From: Specibacter cremeus
GTDB lineage: Bacteria; Actinomycetota; Actinomycetes; Actinomycetales; Micrococcaceae
DNA length: 60,997 bases
NCBI RefSeq assembly: GCF_003946885.1
Contig: NZ_RWKQ01000008.1
Coordinates: 1 to 60,997, forward strand
Reading direction: 5' to 3'
Each line of letters begins with the position of its first letter. Position 1 is the first letter of the stretch. Positions 54,167-60,997 of the stretch are shown in pieces. The notes beneath the pieces are model-generated. The model did no database searches. It worked only from the letters and a program-made list of their open reading frames with translations, and had not been told where the DNA came from. Both the position numbers and the translations under genes were made by a program.

Positions 54167-56851
54167 TTACTTTTGGGTGAACACCATCGACATCGGCGTG
54201 GTCTCGGTGGTCTGTCCCTGCGGGTTGTCGCGGAAGATGCCCTCAACGACGTCCTTGACCAGGGCCGTGTCATGGCCCAGCACGACGACGCCCAGGTCGT
54301 TGGCGTCCATGATGGCCGTCCCGGCAAAGGTGGCCGCATGCTCGGCCGGCACCGTTTGGCGGACCAGCGCGCTCAACCGGGCGGCCACGCCGTCGGGGTC
54401 CTTGGGCGCGTACTTCACCGAATGCGTGGACGTGCCCACCTGGTAGCCGGCGGCGCCGTCGATCGCGTTGATGTTATGGCCCACCACCTCGTAGAACACG
54501 CCAGACTTGCCCTGCAGCTTGCCGATCACGCTGCGCGCGGCCGCATAGCAGATGCGCGGCAGGCCGACCTCGTCGATGGCCAGCTGCATGGACCACGGGC
54601 TGGCCAGCCCGATGCCGCCCGGGTTGCGGGTGACGAACCGGCTCAACAGGCGGGCCGATCGGCTGACTTTGATGTCCCACACCGGGATGGATCGGCCCTG
54701 CGTCATGGCCACGATCTTCTCCGACACGAACAGGTACCAGGGGGTGCCGGCCGTGGCTTTGACATGCCCGTCGCCGGCCGCCGGGAGACCGTCGAAGAAG
54801 CGCTGCACATAGGTCATGACCGTCGGGTCGAAGTCGGTCTCCTTGTAGAACACCTCGGTGCGCAGCGGGTACCGGCGGTAAGTGAGGCCGTTCGCCGGGA
54901 CGGTGATGTCCAGGTTCTTCTCGGCGTTCGGGACGTAGTCGCTCTTGCCCTCGATGCCGGCCTTGGTCTCCGGCTCGTCAAAGAACTCGCGCAGCCACAG
55001 CTCGGTGTTCAGCAGGCGCCAAAACACCATGGTGGAGCCGCCACTCTTGCCGCTGAGGTACTCCTCGAACGCATAGATGACCGCATCCTGGTCCCAGTAC
55101 GGGCGGTGCTCGAACGACGACGAGAGGAAAATCTCGTAGATCTTCTCCTTCATGAGCGTGAACCACTCGGCCTCCGGCGTCGTGAAGCCGATCTTGTTGC
55201 GCCGGTTGCTGACCATCTCCGGCAGCAGGCCGCGGGTGGCGTCGCGCAGGATCCGCTTGTTCCAGCCGCCCTTGATGATGGACTCGTCGTCGAGGCTGAA
55301 CAGGTACTTCACGACCTCCTTGTCCAGGAACGGCACGCGCCCCTCCAGGGAGAACCGCATGGTGTTCTTGTCCTCGTACCGCAGCACGGCCGGCAGCGAC
55401 TTGTGGAACAGGTCGTCGATCAGGCGCAGCTTCAGGTTGTCCGGGATGTTCGTGAACTTCTCGCCCTTGAACTTCGCCGTGAAGTCCTTGTTGAGCAGCC
55501 CCGCGATGCCGACCTCCTTCTTCAGGGTCAGCATCGACTTCAGCCGGAAGCGGCCCAGCCGGTACAGGATGTCGGCGCTCGAGGCCATCTCCCTGGCCAA
55601 CTTGGCGTTCTCGCCGCGCGCCTTCAGCTGGCGCAGGTAGGCAAAGTAGTACGGGATGTAGCCGGCCATCATCTCGTCGGCGCCCTGGCCGTCCAGGAGC
55701 ACCGTCACATGCTTGGACGCCTCCTGCATGACCCGGTACTGGGCATACGGGCCGGAAGAGATGATGGGCTCCTCCTGGGTGCGCACGAAGTCCTCCAGGT
55801 CCTCGGCGAACTCGTGCGCCTTGGGCAGGATCTTGTGGCTGGTGACGTTGCCGCGGCACGTGGCCAGCACGGCGTCGGCGTACTTCTCCTCGTCATTGAT
55901 GGAGTTGGGGAAGATGGCCGAGAACGTCTGCTGGGAACCGCCGAGCGAATCGGTCGCGTCCGCCTTCTCCTGCATGAGCTTGTTGATGGTGACGACGACG
56001 GCGGACGAGTCCAGGCCGCCGGACAGGGCCGTGCCGACGGGCACGTCGGACTGCAGTCGCAGCCGCACGCCCTCGGTGAAACGGTCCCGGTACTCGTCGA
56101 TGACGGCCTGCGAGTATGGCGTCTCGGCCGTGGCCAGCTCCGCCAGTTCTTCCTTGAACCGGGTGAACGGGCTGATGGTGACCGTGCCGGCCGGGCCTTC
56201 CGCCGTGTCGACGGTGTTCAGGACCAGTTTCTCGCCGGGCATCAGCTTGTAGATGCCGTCGAAGAACGTCTCCGCCTCCTCGTCGTGGATGCGGAACTGC
56301 AGGTAGCGGTACAGGATCCGCTCGTTGACCTTCTTCTCCAGTTTCCCGGCGGCCAGCAGCGGCTTGATCTCGGAGCCGAACAGGAGCGTGGGCGCCTCGG
56401 CCGTGCCCGCGGTGGCGTAGTACAGCGGCTTGATGCCGAAGTGGTCACGGGCCAGCACCAGCCGGTTGTTCCGCTTGTCAAGGATCGCGAAACCGAACAT
56501 GCCGTTGAAGCGGTCGAACGCCGCGTCGCCCCATTCCTCGTACGACTGCAGCACCACTTCCGTGTCGGACACGGTGGAAAACGTCCGGCCCAGGGCCTCC
56601 AGCTCGGTGCGCAGGTCCCGGTAGTTGTAGACCTCGCCGTTGTACACCAGGATCGTCTGCCCGTCGGCGCTGATCATCGGCTCGTGCCCGCCGGCCCGGT
56701 CGATGATGGACAGCCTGCGGTGCGCCAGCCCCACGTTGCCGTCCGCGTGGATTCCGTCGCCGTCGGGCCCACGGTGCACGATGCACGCATTCATGTCCCG
56801 CAACAGGGCTTCGTCTTCCCCGTACCCGTAATATCCGGCGATTCCGCACAT
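54167..56851 (-). CDS. asnB: Asparagine synthetase (AsnB) fused to a coenzyme F420-0:glutamate ligase-like (CofE) domain
   Basis: One uninterrupted 894-residue frame. Residues 1 to about 625 are a complete AsnB: Cys2 glutaminase (MCGIAGYYGYGEDEALLRDM, VYNGEVYNYRDLR, FAILDKRNNRLVLARDHFG) and the synthetase domain with the pyrophosphate loop TALSGGLDSSAVVV, then VLLDGQGADEMMAGY and RVPFLDKEVVKYLFS. After a linker, about residues 660-894 match the standalone F420-0:gamma-glutamyl ligase-like family: LFVSEKIVAMTQGRSIPV, RFVTRNPGGIGLASPWSMQL, YEVVGHNINAIDG, MDANDLGVVVLG and IFRDNPQGQTTETTP. Plain AsnB is 610-660 residues. Both halves look intact. The added domain suggests a second amide-forming or regulatory activity; the true substrate is unknown. 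The ATG at 56851 exposes Cys2. The gene is on the opposite strand between pdxS and pdxT. Confidence 0.85.
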   Translation of the reverse strand: MCGIAGYYGYGEDEALLRDMNACIVHRGPDGDGIHADGNVGLAHRRLSIIDRAGGHEPMISADGQTILVYNGEVYNYRDLRTELEALGRTFSTVSDTEVVLQSYEEWGDAAFDRFNGMFGFAILDKRNNRLVLARDHFGIKPLYYATAGTAEAPTLLFGSEIKPLLAAGKLEKKVNERILYRYLQFRIHDEEAETFFDGIYKLMPGEKLVLNTVDTAEGPAGTVTISPFTRFKEELAELATAETPYSQAVIDEYRDRFTEGVRLRLQSDVPVGTALSGGLDSSAVVVTINKLMQEKADATDSLGGSQQTFSAIFPNSINDEEKYADAVLATCRGNVTSHKILPKAHEFAEDLEDFVRTQEEPIISSGPYAQYRVMQEASKHVTVLLDGQGADEMMAGYIPYYFAYLRQLKARGENAKLAREMASSADILYRLGRFRLKSMLTLKKEVGIAGLLNKDFTAKFKGEKFTNIPDNLKLRLIDDLFHKSLPAVLRYEDKNTMRFSLEGRVPFLDKEVVKYLFSLDDESIIKGGWNKRILRDATRGLLPEMVSNRRNKIGFTTPEAEWFTLMKEKIYEIFLSSSFEHRPYWDQDAVIYAFEEYLSGKSGGSTMVFWRLLNTELWLREFFDEPETKAGIEGKSDYVPNAEKNLDITVPANGLTYRRYPLRTEVFYKETDFDPTVMTYVQRFFDGLPAAGDGHVKATAGTPWYLFVSEKIVAMTQGRSIPVWDIKVSRSARLLSRFVTRNPGGIGLASPWSMQLAIDEVGLPRICYAAARSVIGKLQGKSGVFYEVVGHNINAIDGAAGYQVGTSTHSVKYAPKDPDGVAARLSALVRQTVPAEHAATFAGTAIMDANDLGVVVLGHDTALVKDVVEGIFRDNPQGQTTETTPMSMVFTQK

Positions 56852-56951
56852 ACTGCCGTTCCTCATCTGTAGTTCGTCAGTCCACCGACAATCCTACGGG
56901 GTGGGTCCGGCACCCCCACGCACCGACGCCGTTTTGCGCAGTGGCGCCCAC

Positions 56952-56966
56952 TATGATGAATGCTTG
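56952..56966 (+). promoter_or_regulatory. Promoter of pdxT, probably leaderless
   Basis: TATGAT at 56952-56957 is a near-consensus -10 box. Its expected start site falls at about 56964-56966, at the GTG of pdxT, and there is no ribosome-binding site. A leaderless transcript, common in actinobacteria, fits. Confidence 0.5.
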
Positions 56967-57658
56967 TGACTTCGCAGACCCCCAACACCCCGTCCGTCTC
57001 CCGCCGCCCGCTCGTGGGCATCCTGGCGTTGCAGGGCGACGTGCGCGAGCACGCCCGCTCGATGGAGGAGGCGGGGGCGCGGGTGACGACCGTGCGCCGC
57101 CCGGGCGAGCTGGCCGCCGTCGACGGCCTCATCATCCCCGGCGGGGAGTCGACCACCATCGACAAGCTGACCCGCATCTTCGGCCTGGCCGAACCGCTCA
57201 GGGAGCGCATCGCGGCCGGCCTGCCCGTGTACGGCAGCTGCGCCGGCATGATCCTGCTGGCCGACGACATCGCCGACCCGGCCCTCGACCTGGCCGGCAA
57301 CCCGCAGCAGACGCTCGGCGGGTTGGACATCACCGTCCGCCGCAACGCCTTCGGCCGGCAGGTCGACTCGTTCGAGACCGAGCTCGCGTTCACCGGCCTC
57401 GCGCCGGCCGGGACCCCGGAAACGCCCGTGCACGCCGTGTTCATCCGGGCCCCGTGGGTGGAGCGCGTCGGCGAATCCGTGCGGGTCTTGGCATCCGTCG
57501 AACTGCCCGGCGACCCGCGGGCCGATAGAATTGGCGCAGAAGTCCATGCGGTGGCCGTTCGTTCCCAGCACCTGCTGGCGACCTCCTTCCATCCGGAAAT
57601 GACCGGGGAGCGCCGCATCCACGACCTGTTTATCCGAATGATTAGAGGGGAAGCGTAA
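56966..57658 (+). CDS. pdxT: Pyridoxal 5'-phosphate synthase, glutaminase subunit PdxT
   Basis: A 230-residue class I glutaminase supplying ammonia to PdxS. It has [30 protein letters not shown], the nucleophile Cys in [13 protein letters not shown] and the His/Glu dyad in [15 protein letters not shown]. The GTG at 56966 was chosen because a -10 box just upstream predicts a leaderless start; an ATG at 56960 is the alternative. It is 2 bp from yebC. Normally pdxT directly follows pdxS; here 4.5 kb separate them. Confidence 0.94.
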   Translation: MTSQTPNTPSVSRRPLVGILALQGDVREHARSMEEAGARVTTVRRPGELAAVDGLIIPGGESTTIDKLTRIFGLAEPLRERIAAGLPVYGSCAGMILLADDIADPALDLAGNPQQTLGGLDITVRRNAFGRQVDSFETELAFTGLAPAGTPETPVHAVFIRAPWVERVGESVRVLASVELPGDPRADRIGAEVHAVAVRSQHLLATSFHPEMTGERRIHDLFIRMIRGEA

Positions 57659-57660
57659 CC

Positions 57661-58416
57661 ATGTCAGGCCACTCCAAATGGGCAACCACGAAGCACAAGA
57701 AGGCCGTCATCGATGCGCGCCGGGCCAAGTCGTTCGCCAAACTGATCAAGAACATCGAGGTCGCCGCCCGCATCGGCGGTGCCGACCTGTCCGGCAACCC
57801 GGGCCTTGAACTGGCCGTGTCCAAGGCCAAGAAGACGTCCGTGCCCAACGACAACATCGACCGCGCCATCAAGCGCGGCGCCGGGCTCACCGGCGAGGTC
57901 GTCGACTACACGGAGATCATCTACGAGGCGCGCGGCCCGCAGGGTTCGGCGCTGCTGATCGAGTGCCTGACGGACAACAAGAACCGTGCCGCCTCCGAGG
58001 TGCGCCTGGCCGTGACCCGCAATGGCGGCACGATCGCCGACCCCGGCTCGGTCAGCTACCTGTTCTCCCGCAAGGGCGTTGTGGCGCTGCCGAAGAAGGA
58101 ACTGACGGAGGACGACGTCCTCATGGCCGTGCTCGACGCCGGTGCGGACGAGGTGCGCGAGTCCGGTGACAACTTCGAGGTCCACTCGGAACCGGCCGAC
58201 CTGCGCGCCGTCGTGGCCGGGCTGGAGGAGGCGGGCATCGAGTACGAGACCGACGAGGTCGAGTTCGTCCCGTCCATGCAGGTGGAACTCGACATCGACG
58301 CCGCCCGCAAGTTCATGCGCCTGTACGACGCGCTCGAGGACCTGGACGACGTCCAGAACGTGTACTCGAACGCGGACCTGTCCGCCGAGGTCATGGCCGC
58401 CCTCGAGGAGGACTAG
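57661..58416 (+). CDS. yebC: YebC/PmpR-family protein
   Basis: A 251-residue member of the YebC family of ribosome-associated or DNA-binding regulators. It has the diagnostic start [60 protein letters not shown] and [19 protein letters not shown]. Conserved order yebC-ruvC. The ATG at 57661 follows AGGGGAAG. Its strong SD-like GAGGAGGA at the 3' end serves ruvC. Confidence 0.95.
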   Translation: MSGHSKWATTKHKKAVIDARRAKSFAKLIKNIEVAARIGGADLSGNPGLELAVSKAKKTSVPNDNIDRAIKRGAGLTGEVVDYTEIIYEARGPQGSALLIECLTDNKNRAASEVRLAVTRNGGTIADPGSVSYLFSRKGVVALPKKELTEDDVLMAVLDAGADEVRESGDNFEVHSEPADLRAVVAGLEEAGIEYETDEVEFVPSMQVELDIDAARKFMRLYDALEDLDDVQNVYSNADLSAEVMAALEED

Positions 58417-58419
58417 GCC

Positions 58420-59001
58420 CTGCGCGTTCTCGGAGTCGACCCCGGGCTGACCCGGTGCGGGCTGGGCGTCGTCGACGTGGCCGCCAACCGGACGGCCACC
58501 TTGGTGGGCGTCGGCGTCGTCGGCAGCACGCCGGAGCAGGCCCTGGATGCGCGTCTGCTCGTCGTCGCCGAGGCGATCGACGCGTGGCTGGACGCCTACG
58601 CGCCGGACGTTCTCGCCGTCGAACGCGTGTTTTCGCAGACCAACCTGAGCACCGTCATGGGCGTCGCCCAGGTCTCCGGCATCGTGATCGTGGCCGCCGC
58701 CCGGCGCGGCATCCCGGTGGCGCTGCACACCCCGTCGGAGGTGAAGGCGGCCGTGACCGGCAGCGGCCGGGCCGACAAGGCGGCCGTCGCGGCCATGGTC
58801 ACCCGCATCCTGCGGCTGGACGCCCCGCCGAAACCGGCGGACGCCGCCGACGCGCTGGCACTGGCCATCACGCACGCGTGGCGCAGCGGCTCGGCCGTTG
58901 CCGCCGGCGCGGCGGGAACGACGGCGGCGCAACAGCTGTGGCGCGAGGCCGAGGCGAAGGCGAAACGCAACAAGGAGAAGCCGCGGCAGACCTGGCGGTA
59001 G
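58420..59001 (+). CDS. ruvC: Holliday junction resolvase RuvC, apparent CTG start
   Basis: A 193-residue endonuclease that resolves Holliday junctions with RuvAB. The conserved N-terminus (M)[18 protein letters not shown] is encoded from a CTG at 58420. There is no ATG, GTG or TTG before the GTG for residue 20, and the yebC stop closes the frame just upstream. Starting later would lose the catalytic Asp7. A GAGGAGGA ribosome site 7 bp before the CTG supports initiation there. Other catalytic residues are in [11 protein letters not shown] (Glu) and [15 protein letters not shown] (two Asp). A one-base change from ATG is the simplest history. Confidence 0.9.
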   Translation: MRVLGVDPGLTRCGLGVVDVAANRTATLVGVGVVGSTPEQALDARLLVVAEAIDAWLDAYAPDVLAVERVFSQTNLSTVMGVAQVSGIVIVAAARRGIPVALHTPSEVKAAVTGSGRADKAAVAAMVTRILRLDAPPKPADAADALALAITHAWRSGSAVAAGAAGTTAAQQLWREAEAKAKRNKEKPRQTWR

Positions 59002-59086
59002 CGTGGCGGTTCGCCCCATTGTCGGACGGGTATGCTATTCGTAGATATATTCGGATTGTTCGCAGGAGAGCGGTGTAGGAGAGACC

Positions 59087-59701
59087 ATGATCAGCTTTGT
59101 TCGCGGCCCGGTGGCCCAGGTGACGCTGTCCGCGGCCGTCATCGACGTCAACGGCGTGGGCATGCTGGTGCACGCGGCGCCCAAGACGCTCGGTACGCTG
59201 CAGGTCGGCGAGGAGGCGCAGCTGACCACGTCGATGATCGTGCGGGAGGACTCCCTGACGCTGTTCGGGTTCGCCGACCTCGACGAACGCACGGTGTTCG
59301 ACATCCTGCTGGGCGTCAGCGGCGTCGGGCCCCGGCTTGCGCTGGCCATCTTGGCCGTGCACGACCCCGAGACCATCCGGGTGGCCGTCACGGCCGGTGA
59401 CGGCAAGGTGCTGACCAAGGTTCCGGGCATCGGGCCGAAGGTGGCCGCGCGGATCGTGCTCGAGCTGGCCGGCAAGCTGGCGCCGACCGGGGCCGCCGTG
59501 CCCGCCGCCGCGACCGCCGCCGTCGACGCCGTCTGGAAACCGCAGGTCGTCGCCGCCATGACGAGCCTGGGCTGGAGCGAGAAGGACGCCGTGAAGAGCA
59601 TCGACGCCGCCATGGCCGCCGACCCCGGGCTGGGGGAGCGCGGCAACGTCGCCGAGGTGCTGCGGGCCACGTTGCGCTGGCTCGGCCAGGGGGCGCGGTA
59701 G
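59087..59701 (+). CDS. ruvA: Holliday junction DNA helicase subunit RuvA
   Basis: A 204-residue junction-binding protein. Domain I has FVRGPVAQVTLSAAVIDVNG and the acidic-pin region; domain II has two helix-hairpin-helix motifs (LLGVSGVGPRLALAILA and KVPGIGPKVAARIVLEL). A linker leads to the C-terminal RuvB-binding domain AAMTSLGWSEKDAVKSIDAA. The ATG at 59087 follows GTAGGAGAG. TATGCT at 59031 may be its own -10 box. It lies 3 bp from ruvB. Confidence 0.96.
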   Translation: MISFVRGPVAQVTLSAAVIDVNGVGMLVHAAPKTLGTLQVGEEAQLTTSMIVREDSLTLFGFADLDERTVFDILLGVSGVGPRLALAILAVHDPETIRVAVTAGDGKVLTKVPGIGPKVAARIVLELAGKLAPTGAAVPAAATAAVDAVWKPQVVAAMTSLGWSEKDAVKSIDAAMAADPGLGERGNVAEVLRATLRWLGQGAR

Positions 59702-59704
59702 ACC

Positions 59705-60784
59705 GTGGCCGATCCCCAGCTGCCCGGCCGCATCCACGCCGCCTCCTCCGAACTGGTCGCCCCGGCCGGCGAACCGGAGGAACGGGCGCTCGAGGCCGCG
59801 CTGCGGCCGAAGAACCTCGATGACTTCGTCGGGCAGGAACGCGTCCGCAAACAGCTCTCGCTGGTGCTGGCCGCCTCCCGCATCCGTGGGCGCAGCGCCG
59901 ACCACGTGCTCATGTCCGGTCCTCCGGGCCTAGGCAAGACGACGCTGGCCATGATCATCGCCGCCGAGATGAACGCGCCGCTGCGCATCAGCTCCGGCCC
60001 GGCGATCCAGCACGCGGGCGACCTGGCCGCCATCCTGTCCTCGCTGTCCGAGGGCGAGGTGCTGTTCCTCGACGAGATCCACCGCATGTCCCGCCCGGCC
60101 GAGGAAATGCTGTACATGGCCATGGAGGACTTCCGTGTCGACATCATCGTCGGCAAGGGTGCCGGGGCCACGGCCATCCCGCTCGAATTGCCGCCGTTCA
60201 CGCTCGTCGGCGCCACGACCCGTGCCGGGCTGCTGCCCGGGCCGTTGCGCGACAGGTTCGGCTTCACCGGGCACCTGGAGTTCTACTCGGTGGCCGAGCT
60301 CGAACTCGTGCTGCGCCGCTCCGCCGGCATGCTCGACCTGCGCCTGACCAGCGCCGGCTTTTCGGAGATCGCCGGACGCTCCCGCGGCACGCCGCGCATC
60401 GCCAACCGGCTGCTGCGGCGCGTGCGCGACTGGGCCCTGGTGCACGCCGTCGACACCATCGATGCACGCACGGCGTCGGCCGCCCTGGACATGTACGAGG
60501 TCGACGTCCGCGGGCTGGACCGGCTCGACCGCGCTGTGCTGGAGGCCCTCGTGAACAAGTTCAACGGCGGGCCGGTGGGGCTCTCGACGCTGGCCATCGC
60601 CGTCGGCGAGGAGTCCGAGACGGTCGAGACCGTCGCCGAGCCGTTCCTCGTCCGGGAGGGATTGCTGGGCCGCACGCCACGCGGCCGCATCGCCATGCCG
60701 GCGGCGTGGGAGCATCTGGGGCTTCGGATGCCCGGCAACGCGGTGGCCGCCGCCATGCTGCCGTTCGACGACGAAAGCCAGTAA
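59705..60784 (+). CDS. ruvB: Holliday junction DNA helicase RuvB
   Basis: A 359-residue AAA+ motor for branch migration. Walker [12 protein letters not shown], Walker [11 protein letters not shown], sensor 1 [20 protein letters not shown], and the arginine finger segment, then the winged helix [20 protein letters not shown]. The N-terminal [14 protein letters not shown] is typical. The GTG at 59705 gives the conserved start. A promoter for yajC follows. Confidence 0.97.
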   Translation: MADPQLPGRIHAASSELVAPAGEPEERALEAALRPKNLDDFVGQERVRKQLSLVLAASRIRGRSADHVLMSGPPGLGKTTLAMIIAAEMNAPLRISSGPAIQHAGDLAAILSSLSEGEVLFLDEIHRMSRPAEEMLYMAMEDFRVDIIVGKGAGATAIPLELPPFTLVGATTRAGLLPGPLRDRFGFTGHLEFYSVAELELVLRRSAGMLDLRLTSAGFSEIAGRSRGTPRIANRLLRRVRDWALVHAVDTIDARTASAALDMYEVDVRGLDRLDRAVLEALVNKFNGGPVGLSTLAIAVGEESETVETVAEPFLVREGLLGRTPRGRIAMPAAWEHLGLRMPGNAVAAAMLPFDDESQ

Positions 60785-60810
60785 ACGGACCTCGCTGACC
60801 GTCCTGTTCA

Positions 60811-60838
60811 TTGTTTGTTCAGGATTAGCCCTTAGACT
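60811..60838 (+). promoter_or_regulatory. Candidate yajC promoter
   Basis: TTGTTT (60811-60816), a 16-bp spacer and TAGACT (60833-60838) form a plausible -35/-10 pair about 70 bp before the yajC start. Confidence 0.45.
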
Positions 60839-60908
60839 GGTATGAGTTCCGGCACCATGTCACCGTCCGGGCGCCCAATTCCAGACGTATCAGAACGGAA
60901 CCTTGACT

Positions 60909-60997
60909 GTGTCCCCTAGTAGCATCCAAGCGGCGGCCCAACAGGCCGCCGGCGGCTTCGACCCGATGACCCTGATCCTTTTCGCGCTCTTCGCCGT
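60909..60997 (+). CDS. yajC: Preprotein translocase subunit YajC (partial)
   Basis: The first 29 codons of YajC, cut by the window edge. The N-terminus (SPSSIQAAAQQAAGGFDP) leads into the hydrophobic segment MTLILFALFAV, the single membrane anchor of this SecDF-YajC accessory protein. The GTG at 60909 is the start. The position after ruvB is the usual one in actinobacteria. Confidence 0.8.
   Translation, partial: MSPSSIQAAAQQAAGGFDPMTLILFALFA

Noticed and set aside
54098-56872. A 924-codon open frame antisense to the asnB fusion
   Set aside because: It mirrors codon structure of the real gene in high-GC DNA, has Leu/Val/Arg/Gly/His-rich composition and no family motif.
59040-59066. LexA (SOS) box before ruvA
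   Set aside because: Only one half-site (GTTCG) is present; the second half does not match TCGAAC at the required spacing.

Overview
The window is about 61 kb of high-GC actinobacterial chromosome, most likely from the family Micrococcaceae (Arthrobacter and relatives). The evidence is GC-rich codon use with many GTG starts, mycothiol-linked enzymes (S-(hydroxymethyl)mycothiol dehydrogenase, mycoredoxin, a CX5R arsenate reductase), a DUF222/HNH protein, class Ib nrdHIEF, and the actinobacterial orders thrS-HIT-pgsA and yebC-ruvC-ruvA-ruvB-yajC. I see no rRNA, tRNA, CRISPR array, transposase or prophage.

Layout. 0-4 kb: an rRNA-guanine-type methyltransferase, a frameshifted phosphotransferase, a ROK regulator and a small unknown gene. 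4.1-7.7 kb: metF-metE (methionine synthesis) behind a structured leader. 7.8-9.2 kb: a class 3 aldehyde dehydrogenase. 9.2-12.9 kb: an arsenic island with arsR, a gutted arsN1-like gene, acr3, arsC and an ArsO-like flavoprotein. 13-18.4 kb: a LysR regulator and nrdHIEF with candidate NrdR boxes. 18.4-25.3 kb: RNase Z, a methyltransferase, an acyl-CoA synthetase, a flavin monooxygenase, a DedA-like protein, a thioesterase and a lipoate ligase-like protein. 25.4-30 kb: the HNH protein, a mycothiol formaldehyde-detoxification pair, mycoredoxin and an SRAP (HMCES/YedK) protein.

30-36.1 kb: an IclR regulator divergent from a five-gene unit (polar amino-acid-type ABC importer, FAD-linked 2-hydroxyacid dehydrogenase, HisC-like aminotransferase). 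It converges on a complete-looking histidine utilisation operon at 36.1-43.4 kb (hutH-hutU-hutI-hutF plus an M20 amidohydrolase in the HutG position). 43.6-48 kb is a decaying, accessory-like stretch: a GNAT protein, a RES/Xre toxin-antitoxin pair, a broken dnaE2, an AhpD-like peroxidase and a LuxR stub.

48-61 kb is core: thrS, a HIT protein, pgsA, pdxS, then pdxT, yebC, ruvCAB and the start of yajC. The core order is interrupted between pdxS and pdxT by a CDF metal exporter with its ArsR-type regulator and by a large AsnB protein fused to a coenzyme F420-0:glutamate ligase-like (CofE) domain. That fusion is the most unusual protein in the window. Dispersed inverted repeats with the core GAGCCTGTCGA sit directly at gene 3' ends in four places. 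Several gene remnants (phosphotransferase, arsN1, dnaE2, LuxR) point to active gene decay.
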